In this document: positions 27,823-36,126 of the stretch, one piece after another | How the letters are laid out: each line of letters opens with the position of its first letter | How positions within the stretch are numbered: the first letter of the stretch is position 1 | DNA from: Crocinitomicaceae bacterium | GTDB taxonomy: Bacteria > Bacteroidota > Bacteroidia > Flavobacteriales_D > Crocinitomicaceae | Length of the DNA: 64,000 nt | Assembly (NCBI GenBank): GCA_018402525.1 | Contig: JAGYIR010000011.1 | Location: forward strand, 248,001-312,000 | Reading direction: 5' to 3' | Notes under the pieces: model-generated | Database searches by the model: none | The model's input: only the letters and a program-made list of their open reading frames with translations | Told to the model about the DNA's origin: nothing | Program-made: the position numbers and the translations under genes

Positions 27823-29913
27823 ATGAAGATATACCGCCTTTTACCACTATTTTTAAGTCTGTTTTTGGTGACGTTTTCCTATAGTCAAGAGACTGAGGTA
27901 GACGTCCGAACAAAAATAATTAACTATTCTGAAAGTCAACTTTTAACAGAAGCCTCCATGTATACGCAAGATGGTTTTTTGTTCTTTGCTGAAATCTTAA
28001 CGGATAAATTAATAACGTTCAAACCGGAAAGTTCTAACTACAATTATCGAAAGGGATTTTTAGTGCTACAAATTAGAAAGAATCATACGGAAGCCATCCC
28101 CTATTTAGAAAAAGCAGTAAAGAAAACTTCTGCGAACTATGATATGTATTCGACAAAGGAGCTAAGTGCTCCCACCGATGCATTCTTTCACTTGGCAACT
28201 TGCTACCACTTGAATGAGGACATTGCAAAGGCAGAAGAAAATTACACGAAATTCATCGAAACATCAAAACAGAAATCGGAATTGATTCCTGTGGCCAAAC
28301 TGCGTCTAAAGCAATGTGCTGAGGCAAAAGTTCAAATGGGAGCACCGGTAAGTGTCTACCTGAGAAATGTTGGAAGTTCAATTAACTCAGAGTATCCTGA
28401 ATACAGCCCTGTTGTCTCCCTAGACGGTTCGGCTTTGTATTTCACTTCACGCCGTCCATGGTCAAATGGTGAAACTGAGTTGTATAAAGATGAAATGATC
28501 AATCAGTATCCAGAAGATGTATACGTGAGTTACATGGACTTCGATTCAACTTGGACCTCTCCAACACGTTTGGAATTTTGTACACCCATGCGAAATGAAG
28601 CCACGTTGGCTGTGAGTAGTGATGAAAGAAAGATATACCTGTATCAAGACACAACAGGTAACGGTGATATTTACTACACCGATTTTTACCATGCAAAGTT
28701 TCAAGAAATTACAAAACTGGAAATCGATGGTGTTAACACGGATGACTGGGAGACACACTGTATGATGTCGCACGATAAAAAAATGTTGCTTTTTGTTTCT
28801 GACCGAAAAGGTGGATTTGGAGGTCGTGATATTTACATGATGACAAATAAAGGCGATGGAAACTGGTCTGCCCCTGTCAATTTAGGCCCTGGTATTAACG
28901 GACCAAATGATGAAGATGCACCGTTTATATCCATTGACAACAAAACACTCTACTTTTCCTCCAATGGAGCAAATAGTATCGGTGGCTTTGATATCTTCTA
29001 TAGCAGCTTAAATGATGATGGGACATGGTCAGATGCTAAAAATCTTGGATACCCATTCAACTCAACGAACGACGACATTTTCTATACGACTACGATTGAT
29101 GGTTTAAAGGGATATATGACTTCTTTCAGAGGAGACGGTTATGGAGAAAAAGACATCTACGAGATTCATAATGACTACCTGGGCGTAAACAATATTGCAG
29201 TATTGAGAGGGCTAATTAAAACTGTTGATGATAAACCAATTCCAGAAGATTTCGCTTTTAGTGTGAAGTTGATTTGCTTGGATTGTGAAGATCAAGGTAA
29301 TGCACGATTGGTATTCCCTCGCTTACGAGATGGTATTTTCATGACAGCATTGGAACCGTGTAAAACGTACCGTTTAGAGTACATGAATGCATCTGATAAC
29401 AAAATAATGCACGAAGATGGTTTCACCACTGATTGTACAGAAGAATACCAAGAAATTTATAAAGAATTGCTGTTGGACGTAGATTCAAGAACTATTATCG
29501 TTCCAGAAGATCCAGAGCCGGAAGTTGGACCTGATTTCCCTGAGCTTGAGTTTATGCACTACTTTACTTACAACAAGAATGAACTTTCAACGTCATCAGG
29601 TGACTTAAAGAAATTCGTTCAAGGAGTAGAAAAACAATTGAGCGAAGGACGCGAAAATATTACTATTAGCATTTATTCCTCCGCTTCAAACGTGCCGACC
29701 TCAACGTACAAAACAAATCAAAACTTAGCACACATACGTGCTGAGAATATGAAAAAGGAGTTACTTAAGTACTTTGAAGGAAAAGAAGCACTGAAAGGTA
29801 AAATTGACATCATTGTTGGTTCTGAATTGGTCCAGGGTCCTACATATGAAAAAGATGCTGGTAACCTCGATAAATACAAACCTTATCAATACGTCGGTTT
29901 GAAAACTAATTAA
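27823..29913 (+). CDS. PorE-like paralogue lacking the CNA-B-like module
   Basis: A 696-residue exported protein, clearly a tandem paralogue of the preceding gene: after the signal peptide come the same TPR segment (PESSNYNYRKGFLVLQIRKNHTEAIPYLEKAV) and PD40 propeller (YSPVVSLDGSALYFTSRRPW, FVSDRKGGFGGRDIYMM, DNKTLYFSSNGANSIGGFDIF, FRGDGYGEKDIYEIHNDYLG). The Cys-rich strand pair after the propeller is kept, but the regulatory-like domain is missing. The C-terminal region (LEFMHYFTYNKNELSTSSGDLKKFV...NQNLAHIRAENMKKELLKYF) is a divergent OmpA-like domain in which the GHTD motif is replaced by IYSSASN, so peptidoglycan binding is doubtful. I use the ATG at 27823 because the upstream TTG sits in a promoter box. 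Confidence 0.78.
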   Translation: MKIYRLLPLFLSLFLVTFSYSQETEVDVRTKIINYSESQLLTEASMYTQDGFLFFAEILTDKLITFKPESSNYNYRKGFLVLQIRKNHTEAIPYLEKAVKKTSANYDMYSTKELSAPTDAFFHLATCYHLNEDIAKAEENYTKFIETSKQKSELIPVAKLRLKQCAEAKVQMGAPVSVYLRNVGSSINSEYPEYSPVVSLDGSALYFTSRRPWSNGETELYKDEMINQYPEDVYVSYMDFDSTWTSPTRLEFCTPMRNEATLAVSSDERKIYLYQDTTGNGDIYYTDFYHAKFQEITKLEIDGVNTDDWETHCMMSHDKKMLLFVSDRKGGFGGRDIYMMTNKGDGNWSAPVNLGPGINGPNDEDAPFISIDNKTLYFSSNGANSIGGFDIFYSSLNDDGTWSDAKNLGYPFNSTNDDIFYTTTIDGLKGYMTSFRGDGYGEKDIYEIHNDYLGVNNIAVLRGLIKTVDDKPIPEDFAFSVKLICLDCEDQGNARLVFPRLRDGIFMTALEPCKTYRLEYMNASDNKIMHEDGFTTDCTEEYQEIYKELLLDVDSRTIIVPEDPEPEVGPDFPELEFMHYFTYNKNELSTSSGDLKKFVQGVEKQLSEGRENITISIYSSASNVPTSTYKTNQNLAHIRAENMKKELLKYFEGKEALKGKIDIIVGSELVQGPTYEKDAGNLDKYKPYQYVGLKTN

Positions 29914-29914
29914 A

Positions 29915-29946
29915 AAAAAAGTCCGGTTGATCCGGACTTTTTTTTG
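29915..29946 (+). terminator. Rho-independent terminator after PorE-like gene pair
   Basis: A perfect stem GTCCGG / CCGGAC extended by A9 and T9 tracts with loop TTGAT, right after the stop codon of the second PorE-like gene. Confidence 0.88.
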
Positions 29947-30014
29947 TTTTATCGCAGTTCTCTTGTGAGAAAGCATTATCAAAAAGCTAAAGCTTTTTCT
30001 TTTATCTTTATCGC

Positions 30015-30854
30015 ATGAATATATCCTTAAAAAAATCATTGGCCATATTTGACATTGAGGCAACTGGTTTAAGCATAACACAAGATCGAATTGTTGAAAT
30101 AGCAATTGTCAAAATTGATCCCTCAGGCGAACGATCGGAATTTTTAAAACGAGTAAATCCAGAAATTCCTATTCCAAAAGAAGTGAGTGAAATCCATGGA
30201 ATATATGATGAAGATATCAAGGATGCACCTATTTTCAAAGATATTTTACCAGAACTGGAAGCCTTTTTAGAAAATGCAGATTTTGCTGGATACAATTCAA
30301 ATAAATTTGATTTACCATTATTGGCAGAAGAAATGCTTCGCGCTGGCAGTAAATTCGACCTGACATCAAAAAAACACATCGACGTTCAAAATATTTTCCA
30401 CAAAATGGAGCAGCGTACCTTAATCGCGGCTTACGCCTTTTATTGCAACAAAGACCTTACAAATGCACACAGCGCTCTAGCAGATGCAGAAGCGACATGG
30501 GAAGTACTTGATGCACAAATCGAACGGTACAAGGACCTGAAAAACGATGTGGATTTTCTTTCCGAATTTTCAGTATTTGGAGATGTTAAACGTTTGGACT
30601 TTGCTGGCCGACTTGCCTATAATAAAAAAAATGAAGTCATTTATAACTTTGGTAAGCACAAAGGGAAAACTGTGGAAGAAGTCACAAAAATAGAACCTGG
30701 TTATTACGGCTGGATGTTAGATGCAGATTTCCCATTGTATACCAAAGAATGCCTTAGGAGAGAAATGGAACGGTTAAAATCAGTTAAAGAGAGTGCTTCT
30801 AGCGGTCAAAGTATGGAAGACAAACTTAATGCGTTGAAAAATAAATTCAAATAA
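30015..30854 (+). CDS. DEDDh 3'-5' exonuclease (DNA polymerase III epsilon-like, ExoX-type tail)
   Basis: A 279-residue exonuclease. The DEDDh core spans residues about 9-175: IFDIEATGLSITQDRIVEIAIV (Asp and Glu of Exo I), GYNSNKFDLPLLAEEM (Exo II Asp) and NAHSALADAEATWEVL (Exo III with the His and Asp). The C-terminal part (about 205-250, YNFGKHKGKTVEEVTKIEPGYYGWMLDADFPLYTK) is the ExoX-like C-terminal domain. It may act in proofreading or DNA repair. The product overlaps in operon with the FAH-family gene that starts one base after its stop codon. Confidence 0.85.
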   Translation: MNISLKKSLAIFDIEATGLSITQDRIVEIAIVKIDPSGERSEFLKRVNPEIPIPKEVSEIHGIYDEDIKDAPIFKDILPELEAFLENADFAGYNSNKFDLPLLAEEMLRAGSKFDLTSKKHIDVQNIFHKMEQRTLIAAYAFYCNKDLTNAHSALADAEATWEVLDAQIERYKDLKNDVDFLSEFSVFGDVKRLDFAGRLAYNKKNEVIYNFGKHKGKTVEEVTKIEPGYYGWMLDADFPLYTKECLRREMERLKSVKESASSGQSMEDKLNALKNKFK

Positions 30855-30855
30855 A

Positions 30856-31467
30856 ATGAAGATTATCTGTATCGGAAGAAATTTTGCGGATCACGCAAAG
30901 GAAATGAATGCTGAAACACCTAGTCAACCCATGTTTTTCATGAAACCTGACATTGCTCTGCTACGTCCAGGGACTCCATTTTTTTATCCAAATTTCTCCA
31001 ATGATATTCATTATGAATGTGAACTCGTCGTTAAAATTGACCGAGTTGGAAAAAACATTGCAGAAAAATTTGCACATAAATATTATTCAGAAATTGGATT
31101 GGGCATCGACTTTACTGCGCGTGACTTGCAACAACAATGCAAGGAAAAAGGTCACCCATGGGAAATTGCCAAATCATTCGAAGGAAGTGCCGCTATCTGT
31201 GCTCAGTTTATTGATAAATCAGATTTAGACCTTGACAATATAACTTTTTCACTGCGTAAAAATGATGAGATCGTACAAGAAGGGAATTCAAACGATATGA
31301 TTTTCACTATTGACCAGCTGATTTCCTATGTGTCACAATTTATGACGCTTAAAAAAGGAGACTTGATTTATACAGGAACACCTAAAGGTGTAGGCTCTAT
31401 TCAGATTGGAGATGTTTTGACTGGCTCTATTGGCGAACAGCAGATGTTTGAGGTAAAAGTGAAGTAG
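30856..31467 (+). CDS. Fumarylacetoacetate hydrolase family protein (FAHD1-like)
   Basis: A 203-residue enzyme of the FAH fold. The short form starts directly with the core: IICIGRNFADHAKEMNAETPSQPMFFMKPDIAL, then the metal-binding IHYECELVVKI (Glu-x-Glu), GIDFTARDLQQQCKEKGHPWEIAKSFEGSA, and TGTPKGVGSIQIGD. This is the layout of FAHD1/YcgM acylpyruvate hydrolase or oxaloacetate decarboxylase. The substrate is not determined by sequence. It starts one base after the exonuclease stop (TAA A ATG), so both are likely co-transcribed, and it is convergent with the sugar transferase gene 5 bases downstream. Confidence 0.88.
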   Translation: MKIICIGRNFADHAKEMNAETPSQPMFFMKPDIALLRPGTPFFYPNFSNDIHYECELVVKIDRVGKNIAEKFAHKYYSEIGLGIDFTARDLQQQCKEKGHPWEIAKSFEGSAAICAQFIDKSDLDLDNITFSLRKNDEIVQEGNSNDMIFTIDQLISYVSQFMTLKKGDLIYTGTPKGVGSIQIGDVLTGSIGEQQMFEVKVK

Positions 31468-31472
31468 CAATA

Positions 31473-32867
31473 CTACTTCCCTGTTCCTTTGAAGATAATC
31501 AAAATCGTGTAGAGCATGATTTTAATGTCCAGCGACAAACTGCGGTTCTTAAGGTATAACAAGTCGAACTTCATACGGTCCAACATTTGCTGAATATTCT
31601 CCGCATAACCGTATTTCACTTGTCCCCATGAAGTAATACCTGGTCGTACTTTCGTTAATTCCAAAAATTGGGGTTCTATTTCTATAATTTGATCGATGTA
31701 AAATTGACGTTCTGGTCGTGGACCAACCAATGACATTTGTCCGAACAAAACATTGAAAAACTGTGGAAACTCATCCAAACGTGATTTCCGCATAAACTTT
31801 CCAATCTTCGTAATTCGGGGATCATCCGTAGAAGATAATTGTGGCCCATCCTTCTCAGAATCAAGGTACATCGTTCGAAACTTAATAATATTGAAAGTTG
31901 TACCGTTTCTTCCTATTCGTTCCTGGAGGAAAAAGATAGGACCCGGAGAAGATAATTTCACTAAAATCGCTAAAACAATATACAGGGGAAGTAAGAGGAT
32001 GATTGAAATAAGTGAGATTACGATATCCATCAGTCGCTTCATGGTGACTTGCCAAACGGGCATGACATCTGTCGTGACATTGATCAGAAGAGCTCCGAAA
32101 ATATTACTCATTTCCACAGTTCCAGAAAGAATATCGTACATATCAGGAAGAATCTTAATACGCACATTTGCACATTCAATGCGAGATATAATTTTTTTCA
32201 ACCGATCGTGTTCGACACTTTCCAGTGCTATAATTACTTCTTCAATTTTTTGCTCTTTTAAAATCGTTTCAATATCATCCAAATGCCCTAAATGATTCAA
32301 TTTGCTCGACAATTGTTTATCCACTCCATTGATATTAATGAAACCAACAAAATCATGACCTATTCCTTTCGGAAGATTGTTTATTTCATTGTAGATGTCC
32401 ACTGCCTTGTCACTTCCACCTACCAACAAGGTTTTAAATCCAGCCTTTCGCTGATGTATTTTTCTTACAATTCCACTAACTATAATCAGTCTTGGTGTTA
32501 GAATAAGGAGGAACTGCAAAAGAAACAAGAGACCCAGTGCTGAATAATATTGTTGGTATTCGGAGATTTCATCATCTAATAGAAACAGAAAGAAAATGCC
32601 AATCGTCCCCAACACTGTCCCCATGAAGGTTAAACTAAGTGTTTTTAAGCGGTATAAGCGACGAACATCTTGATACGTCCCTTGCAGTGCAAAAAGTAAT
32701 ACCCACATGATTGGTATTAGAAGAACACCCCAATAAAACGTAGAATTAATGGTGAAATCAGTTTCTTCAATCTTGGATTTTCGGAAATAATAGAACACGC
32801 TCCAAGCAATACTAGATCCTATCCAATCAAAAAAGACTAAAGCAAAGGTTAAAAGTCTTGGGTTCAT
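31473..32867 (-). CDS. Exopolysaccharide polyprenyl glycosylphosphotransferase (WcaJ/WbaP type)
   Basis: A 464-residue membrane enzyme that transfers a sugar 1-phosphate from a nucleotide sugar onto undecaprenyl phosphate to start exopolysaccharide or O-antigen repeat synthesis. Four or five N-terminal transmembrane helices (residues about 8-125) precede a CoA-binding/NAD-like domain (FKTLLVGGSDKAVDIYNEI) and the C-terminal catalytic domain with a membrane re-entrant helix (KRLMDIVISLISIILLLPLYIVLAILVKL), SRLDEFPQFFNVL containing the catalytic Asp-Glu, QMSLVGPRPE and VRPGITSWGQV. All expected blocks are intact. It overlaps the stop of the upstream lipoprotein gene by one base (TAATG), so the two are translationally coupled. 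Confidence 0.9.
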   Translation of the reverse strand: MNPRLLTFALVFFDWIGSSIAWSVFYYFRKSKIEETDFTINSTFYWGVLLIPIMWVLLFALQGTYQDVRRLYRLKTLSLTFMGTVLGTIGIFFLFLLDDEISEYQQYYSALGLLFLLQFLLILTPRLIIVSGIVRKIHQRKAGFKTLLVGGSDKAVDIYNEINNLPKGIGHDFVGFININGVDKQLSSKLNHLGHLDDIETILKEQKIEEVIIALESVEHDRLKKIISRIECANVRIKILPDMYDILSGTVEMSNIFGALLINVTTDVMPVWQVTMKRLMDIVISLISIILLLPLYIVLAILVKLSSPGPIFFLQERIGRNGTTFNIIKFRTMYLDSEKDGPQLSSTDDPRITKIGKFMRKSRLDEFPQFFNVLFGQMSLVGPRPERQFYIDQIIEIEPQFLELTKVRPGITSWGQVKYGYAENIQQMLDRMKFDLLYLKNRSLSLDIKIMLYTILIIFKGTGK

Positions 32868-33757
32868 TAAAAATACACGGCTTTAATATTGTCAATATTT
32901 ACTTCACCTGTAATATCTCCAGCATCCAAAAGTGCTTTGAATGAAAACTCAAAATATTGAGCACTTGTCGAAGCCGATACAATTTCTCTTAAGTCAATGT
33001 AAATCTTTTTCCAGACGACTTCTGTATCCTCTTGAGCATTCAGCCTCACATGTACATTGTCGGTTGGAAATCCTGCGCTGTTAATGGCTAAAACGCCTGT
33101 CACAAGCTGATTCGTATTGTGGTAATCAATCTCCAAATACACCTCTCTTCCACGCGGTAAATCCATTTCTAGCGTACCACTGCTATTTGCAATCGTAGAG
33201 CCCACCCAATTGTCATTTGAACTGTTCAATTGAATTCTTCCATAGTACCCCTCATTGATAGCGCTGTTCAATACCGAAGGATCGTTTGTTCTTTCTAGAG
33301 TAACTGAACTTGATGGACCATCTGCAATTTCGACCACGCTATCTTCAAAATCTTCTATCCAAAATTTAACCCCTGCATAATAACGGGTTACAGGATTAAT
33401 ACTTACCGTCTCATTTTGAACTAATTCGACATTAATTTCGTAAGGTTCCAAAAATGGGTAAATCTTCTTTGTTGCTGAAATACCGTTATTCTTTACGGTT
33501 GGATAAATCGTAATCGTATGGTTTCCTTTGTCCAAAATTGGAACTTTAAATGGTACTTCAAAGACTCCTATCAATTCACCATCCATAAATACCCACGCAT
33601 CAGTGATGTTTGAAGTTAAAACACCTGTGGCGTTTACCGAATTAGGATTCTCTTCCAAAACCCAAGTTCCAACACTAATCCACGAAGGATCTGGATTGTT
33701 TTTAATACAACCCAATAAGAACAAGTACGGAAGAAAAAGTATAAATATCCTTTTCAT
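32867..33757 (-). CDS. Lipoprotein of unknown function, PEGA-like N-terminal strand
   Basis: A 296-residue exported lipoprotein with lipobox LLGC (Cys17). Residues about 45-115 (TDAWVFMDGELIGVFEVPFKVPILDKGNHTITIYPTVKNNG) look like a PEGA-type beta domain seen in surface proteins. Residues about 130-296 form a beta-rich, lectin-like region (NDNWVGSTIANSSGTLEMDLPRGREVYLEIDYHNTNQLVTGVLAI ...) that resembles carbohydrate-binding folds. Homologues are found next to sugar transferases in Flavobacteria, to my memory. The 1-base TAATG overlap with the downstream sugar transferase gene ties them functionally, for example in surface polysaccharide export or anchoring. Confidence 0.68.
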   Translation of the reverse strand: MKRIFILFLPYLFLLGCIKNNPDPSWISVGTWVLEENPNSVNATGVLTSNITDAWVFMDGELIGVFEVPFKVPILDKGNHTITIYPTVKNNGISATKKIYPFLEPYEINVELVQNETVSINPVTRYYAGVKFWIEDFEDSVVEIADGPSSSVTLERTNDPSVLNSAINEGYYGRIQLNSSNDNWVGSTIANSSGTLEMDLPRGREVYLEIDYHNTNQLVTGVLAINSAGFPTDNVHVRLNAQEDTEVVWKKIYIDLREIVSASTSAQYFEFSFKALLDAGDITGEVNIDNIKAVYF

Positions 33758-33794
33758 AAAGTAACAGTTGATGAAATCAGAACGGTGAATTAAA

Positions 33795-34790
33795 CTAAAT
33801 ATTGTTTGAGATTTGCGTAGAAGCCTTTAATTTTTCCATTATTCGCTGCGCGACATCGAGTGCGTTATATCCATCTTCAATGGGAACAATTGGAACTGTG
33901 TCATTTACGATCGCATCGTAGAAAGTAGATAACTCTTCTTTGATTGCATTTGTTTCGACGATGGTCGGTTTATCAAACAAAATTTTCTTGATGGGCTTTC
34001 CTGCACCCATATCAAACACCATATCAAAAGGATCAGGTTCTCCTTGGACATCTTCCATGCGTACAACTTCCATTTCCTTTGCCAAGAAATCAACGCTGAT
34101 GTAGGCATCTTTTTGGAAGAAGCGAGATTTACGCATGTTCTTCATGGAAATTCGGCTTGCGGTAAGATTGGCAACGCAGCCATTGTCAAACTCAATGCGG
34201 GCATTGGCAATATCTGGTGTATCACTCACAACAGCAACTCCTGATGCAGAGATCCTTCTAACTCCTGACTTAACAACACTTAAAATAGCGTCCAAATCGT
34301 GAATCATCAGATCAAGTACGACAGGGACATCTGTACCTCGAGGGTTGAATTGCGCTAATCGGTGCGTCTCAATAAACATAGGGTTATTGAAGTATGGCAA
34401 CGCTGCTTGAAACGCTGGATTAAAGCGTTCCACATGTCCAACCTGCACCTTCACTCCTGCTTCATGTGCAAGATCAATCAATATTTTTGCTTCTGCGGTT
34501 GTCTCGGTGATTGGTTTTTCAATAAAAACGTGTTTACTCATTCGAAGTGCACTTACGGCACATTCATAATGAGAAAGTGTTGGTGTAACGATGTCAATAC
34601 AATCGACAACTTGCAACAATTCATCCACAGATGAAAACGCTTTAATGCCAAATGTCGCGGCAACTTCCTTCGAATTATTCTCATTTGGATCATAGAACCC
34701 AACAAACTCATACTTATCGTTCAACTCTAGCAACAAACGGATGTGAATTTTACCCAAGTGTCCAGCTCCCAATACTCCAATCTTTAACAT
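33795..34790 (-). CDS. Gfo/Idh/MocA family NAD(P)-dependent oxidoreductase
   Basis: A 331-residue oxidoreductase. N-terminal Rossmann fold IGVLGAGHLGKIHIRLLLEL with the dinucleotide GxGxxG, the EKPITETTAEAKILIDLA signature around residue 95, and the substrate-binding domain with HVERFNPAFQAALPYF and VVLDLMIHDLDAILSV. The C-terminal domain has GVAVVSDTPDIANARIEFDNGCVANLTASRIS. Family members act on sugars, inositols or nucleotide sugars; near a sugar transferase, UDP-sugar modification is a fair inference. Three or four genes (33757 to 31473) on the same strand could form one surface-glycan group, but there is a 37-base gap before the next gene. Confidence 0.85.
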   Translation of the reverse strand: MLKIGVLGAGHLGKIHIRLLLELNDKYEFVGFYDPNENNSKEVAATFGIKAFSSVDELLQVVDCIDIVTPTLSHYECAVSALRMSKHVFIEKPITETTAEAKILIDLAHEAGVKVQVGHVERFNPAFQAALPYFNNPMFIETHRLAQFNPRGTDVPVVLDLMIHDLDAILSVVKSGVRRISASGVAVVSDTPDIANARIEFDNGCVANLTASRISMKNMRKSRFFQKDAYISVDFLAKEMEVVRMEDVQGEPDPFDMVFDMGAGKPIKKILFDKPTIVETNAIKEELSTFYDAIVNDTVPIVPIEDGYNALDVAQRIMEKLKASTQISNNI

Positions 34791-34878
34791 AATTATGAAT
34801 TTCTTACAAAAATAACAGAGAATCCGAAGTTCTAGAATGAAACTTCCTAAAGTTTATCAACATGAAAGACTAGGTAAT

Positions 34879-35391
34879 TTAATTAAGGCGATTGTGGGTG
34901 TCCAGATTCAATCCTGAATAATAATCTGTTTCTTGGTTCGTATACAGCTTGGTTAATGTTGTAATCTGCCCAGTATGGTAAGAAAAATGCTCAATAACAT
35001 GAACTATCACAGAAAAACCCGTTACCTTGAATCCTTGAATCTCTGTAACTTTCTCTAATTGTACATCTGGTAAATCCTTTAAACAATTTTTGAGTTGCAC
35101 TTTTAGGTTTTCGAGCAAGAAAATAAAATCCGCTTTTCTAATATTTCTATGAATCAAGAATTCATCATTGCGATTTCTATTGTCGCGCTCCCCTCCGAGT
35201 CCAGATAGAATCCACTGTCGTGCATTGCCAGAAAGGTGAAGGATCAATGAACCAATAGAAGGAATATTTCCCTGAGGTGAATTCCACAGTTGCTGCTCAT
35301 CAATGATTGATAAACATTTATAGATCCGTGGGTAAGATTCCTCAAACACACGTCGCTCAAATTCTTCGACTATTGTACGCTTTGAAACCAT
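34879..35391 (-). CDS. DinB-like putative metalloprotein (DUF1572-like)
   Basis: A 170-residue four-helix-bundle protein of the DinB/YfiT superfamily. Putative metal-binding histidines are in LILHLSGNARQWI and VIVHVIEHFSYHTGQITTLTK. In better studied members such as bacillithiol transferase or DinB of Bacillus the metal-ligating His residues sit at these positions. Function unknown; thiol-transfer or nuclease-like roles have been proposed for relatives. It is flanked downstream on the same strand by the Gfo/Idh gene and upstream by the tRNA-His zone. Confidence 0.75.
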   Translation of the reverse strand: MVSKRTIVEEFERRVFEESYPRIYKCLSIIDEQQLWNSPQGNIPSIGSLILHLSGNARQWILSGLGGERDNRNRNDEFLIHRNIRKADFIFLLENLKVQLKNCLKDLPDVQLEKVTEIQGFKVTGFSVIVHVIEHFSYHTGQITTLTKLYTNQETDYYSGLNLDTHNRLN

Positions 35392-35514
35392 AATTTATTC
35401 AACTAGAATGTATTATTACCTAAATTTAAAAAAAATGATTGAGATTAATAAATTATTTGAAGTTTTACATATCTTTGCGCTTCAATTCAGCGGGTAACTG
35501 GTGAAATTTGAAAA

Positions 35515-35640
35515 TAAATGGTGGTTGTAGCTTCCCGATACGCCACTCACATTCGACAAGCTCAGTGCAAGTCGTTTTGATCGGGACGGGCAACTTCGCC
35601 ACAACGAATTGCTAGAAGAAATTAAATGGTGGTTGTAGCT
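35515..35640 (+). repeat. 18-nt duplication of tRNA-His 5' end flanking a hairpin
   Basis: The 18-nt sequence TAAATGGTGGTTGTAGCT occurs at 35515-35532 and again at 35623-35640, where it is the start of tRNA-His. Between them is an inverted repeat with 7-bp arms, TCCCGAT at 35533-35539 and ATCGGGA at 35580-35586, whose loop contains the short motif TTCGACAAGCTCAG also seen near 53.4 and 55.2 kb. The arrangement looks like the trace of a small element that inserted into, or recombined with, the tRNA 5' end and left a partial copy. Confidence 0.8.
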
Positions 35641-35702
35641 CAGTTGGTTAGAGCATCGGTTTGTGGTACCGAGGGTCGCCGGTTCGAGCCCGGTCTTCCA
35701 CC
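35628..35702 (+). tRNA. tRNA-His (GTG)
   Basis: A cloverleaf can be drawn: G-1 (35628), acceptor GTGGTTG / CTTCCAC, D arm GCTC-GAGC, anticodon stem TCGGT / ACCGA with loop TTGTGGT giving anticodon GTG, 5-nt variable loop, T arm GCCGG-TTCGAGC-CCGGT. The extra G at -1 facing C73 is specific to tRNA-His. Unusually, acceptor positions 5-68 and 6-67 are T-T mismatches, see findings. CCA is not fully encoded. Confidence 0.9.
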
Positions 35703-35811
35703 CAGAAGGATTGTCAGAAATGATGATCCTTTTTTTTTCTAAGATTTTACTTCCGGCGACCCTAGGTCGTACCTCGAACTATACGAGCCTCCAGCTCGTG
35801 TTCTCGTCTTC
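35694..35811 (+). repeat. 118-nt repeat copy 1, overlapping tRNA-His 3' end
   Basis: Copy 1 of a repeat that begins with the last 9 nt of tRNA-His (TCTTCCACC) and continues to the GTCTTC at 35811; it matches 35922-36041 over its whole length except for 2 extra nt and two or three substitutions. It contains CCGGCGACCC (35753-35762), the reverse complement of the tRNA's variable/T-stem segment GGGTCGCCGG, and the hairpin ACGAGC-CTCCA-GCTCGT. Confidence 0.85.
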
Positions 35812-35921
35812 CAATGCTGCGCATTGTCTGGTTCCCTGTCTGGCGACAGGCAGGGAGCCCTAACTTGCTCTGTTGAACTTCCCGTTCAAGTCGCTGCGCC
35901 TTCGAAAGCAGTGCTTTCTCT
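35812..35921 (+). other. Hairpin-rich spacer between the two tRNA-His-linked repeats
   Basis: No gene is seen here. Successive hairpins are visible: AATGC-TGC-GCATT, then a 13-bp stem 35830-35842 / 35847-35859 closed by a GCGA tetraloop with two G-T pairs, then TTGAAC-TTCCC-GTTCAA (35873-35889), then GAAAGC-AGT-GCTTTC (about 35904-35918). The loops TTCCC and flanks match those in the next copy while stems differ. Confidence 0.7.
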
Positions 35922-36126
35922 TCTTCCACCCAGAAGGATTGTCAGAAATGATGATCCTTTTTTTGTTTCTAAGATTTTACTTCCGGCGACCCTAGGTCGT
36001 ACCTCGAACTATACGAGCTTCCAGCTCGTGTTCTCGTCTTCGAAAACTTCGTTTTGTCCTTCGTCTTTTCGGACTTCCCGTCCGAGCCTCAGTCTTCGAA
36101 AACTATCGTTTTCTCTTCTTCCACCC
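35922..36126 (+). repeat. 120-nt repeat copy 2 plus hairpin spacer and third TCTTCCACCC
   Basis: Copy 2 (35922-36041) repeats the tRNA 3' end sequence TCTTCCACC, the inverted tRNA fragment and ACGAGC-TTCCA-GCTCGT. It is followed by hairpins GAAAAC-TTC-GTTTT, CGGAC-TTCCC-GTCCG (36070-36084) and GAAAAC-TATC-GTTTTC, then a third TCTTCCACCC (36117-36126). The 20-mer GAGCCTCAGTCTTCGAAAAC (36084-36103) recurs in opposite orientation at 55314-55333. No coding capacity is supported. Confidence 0.85.
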
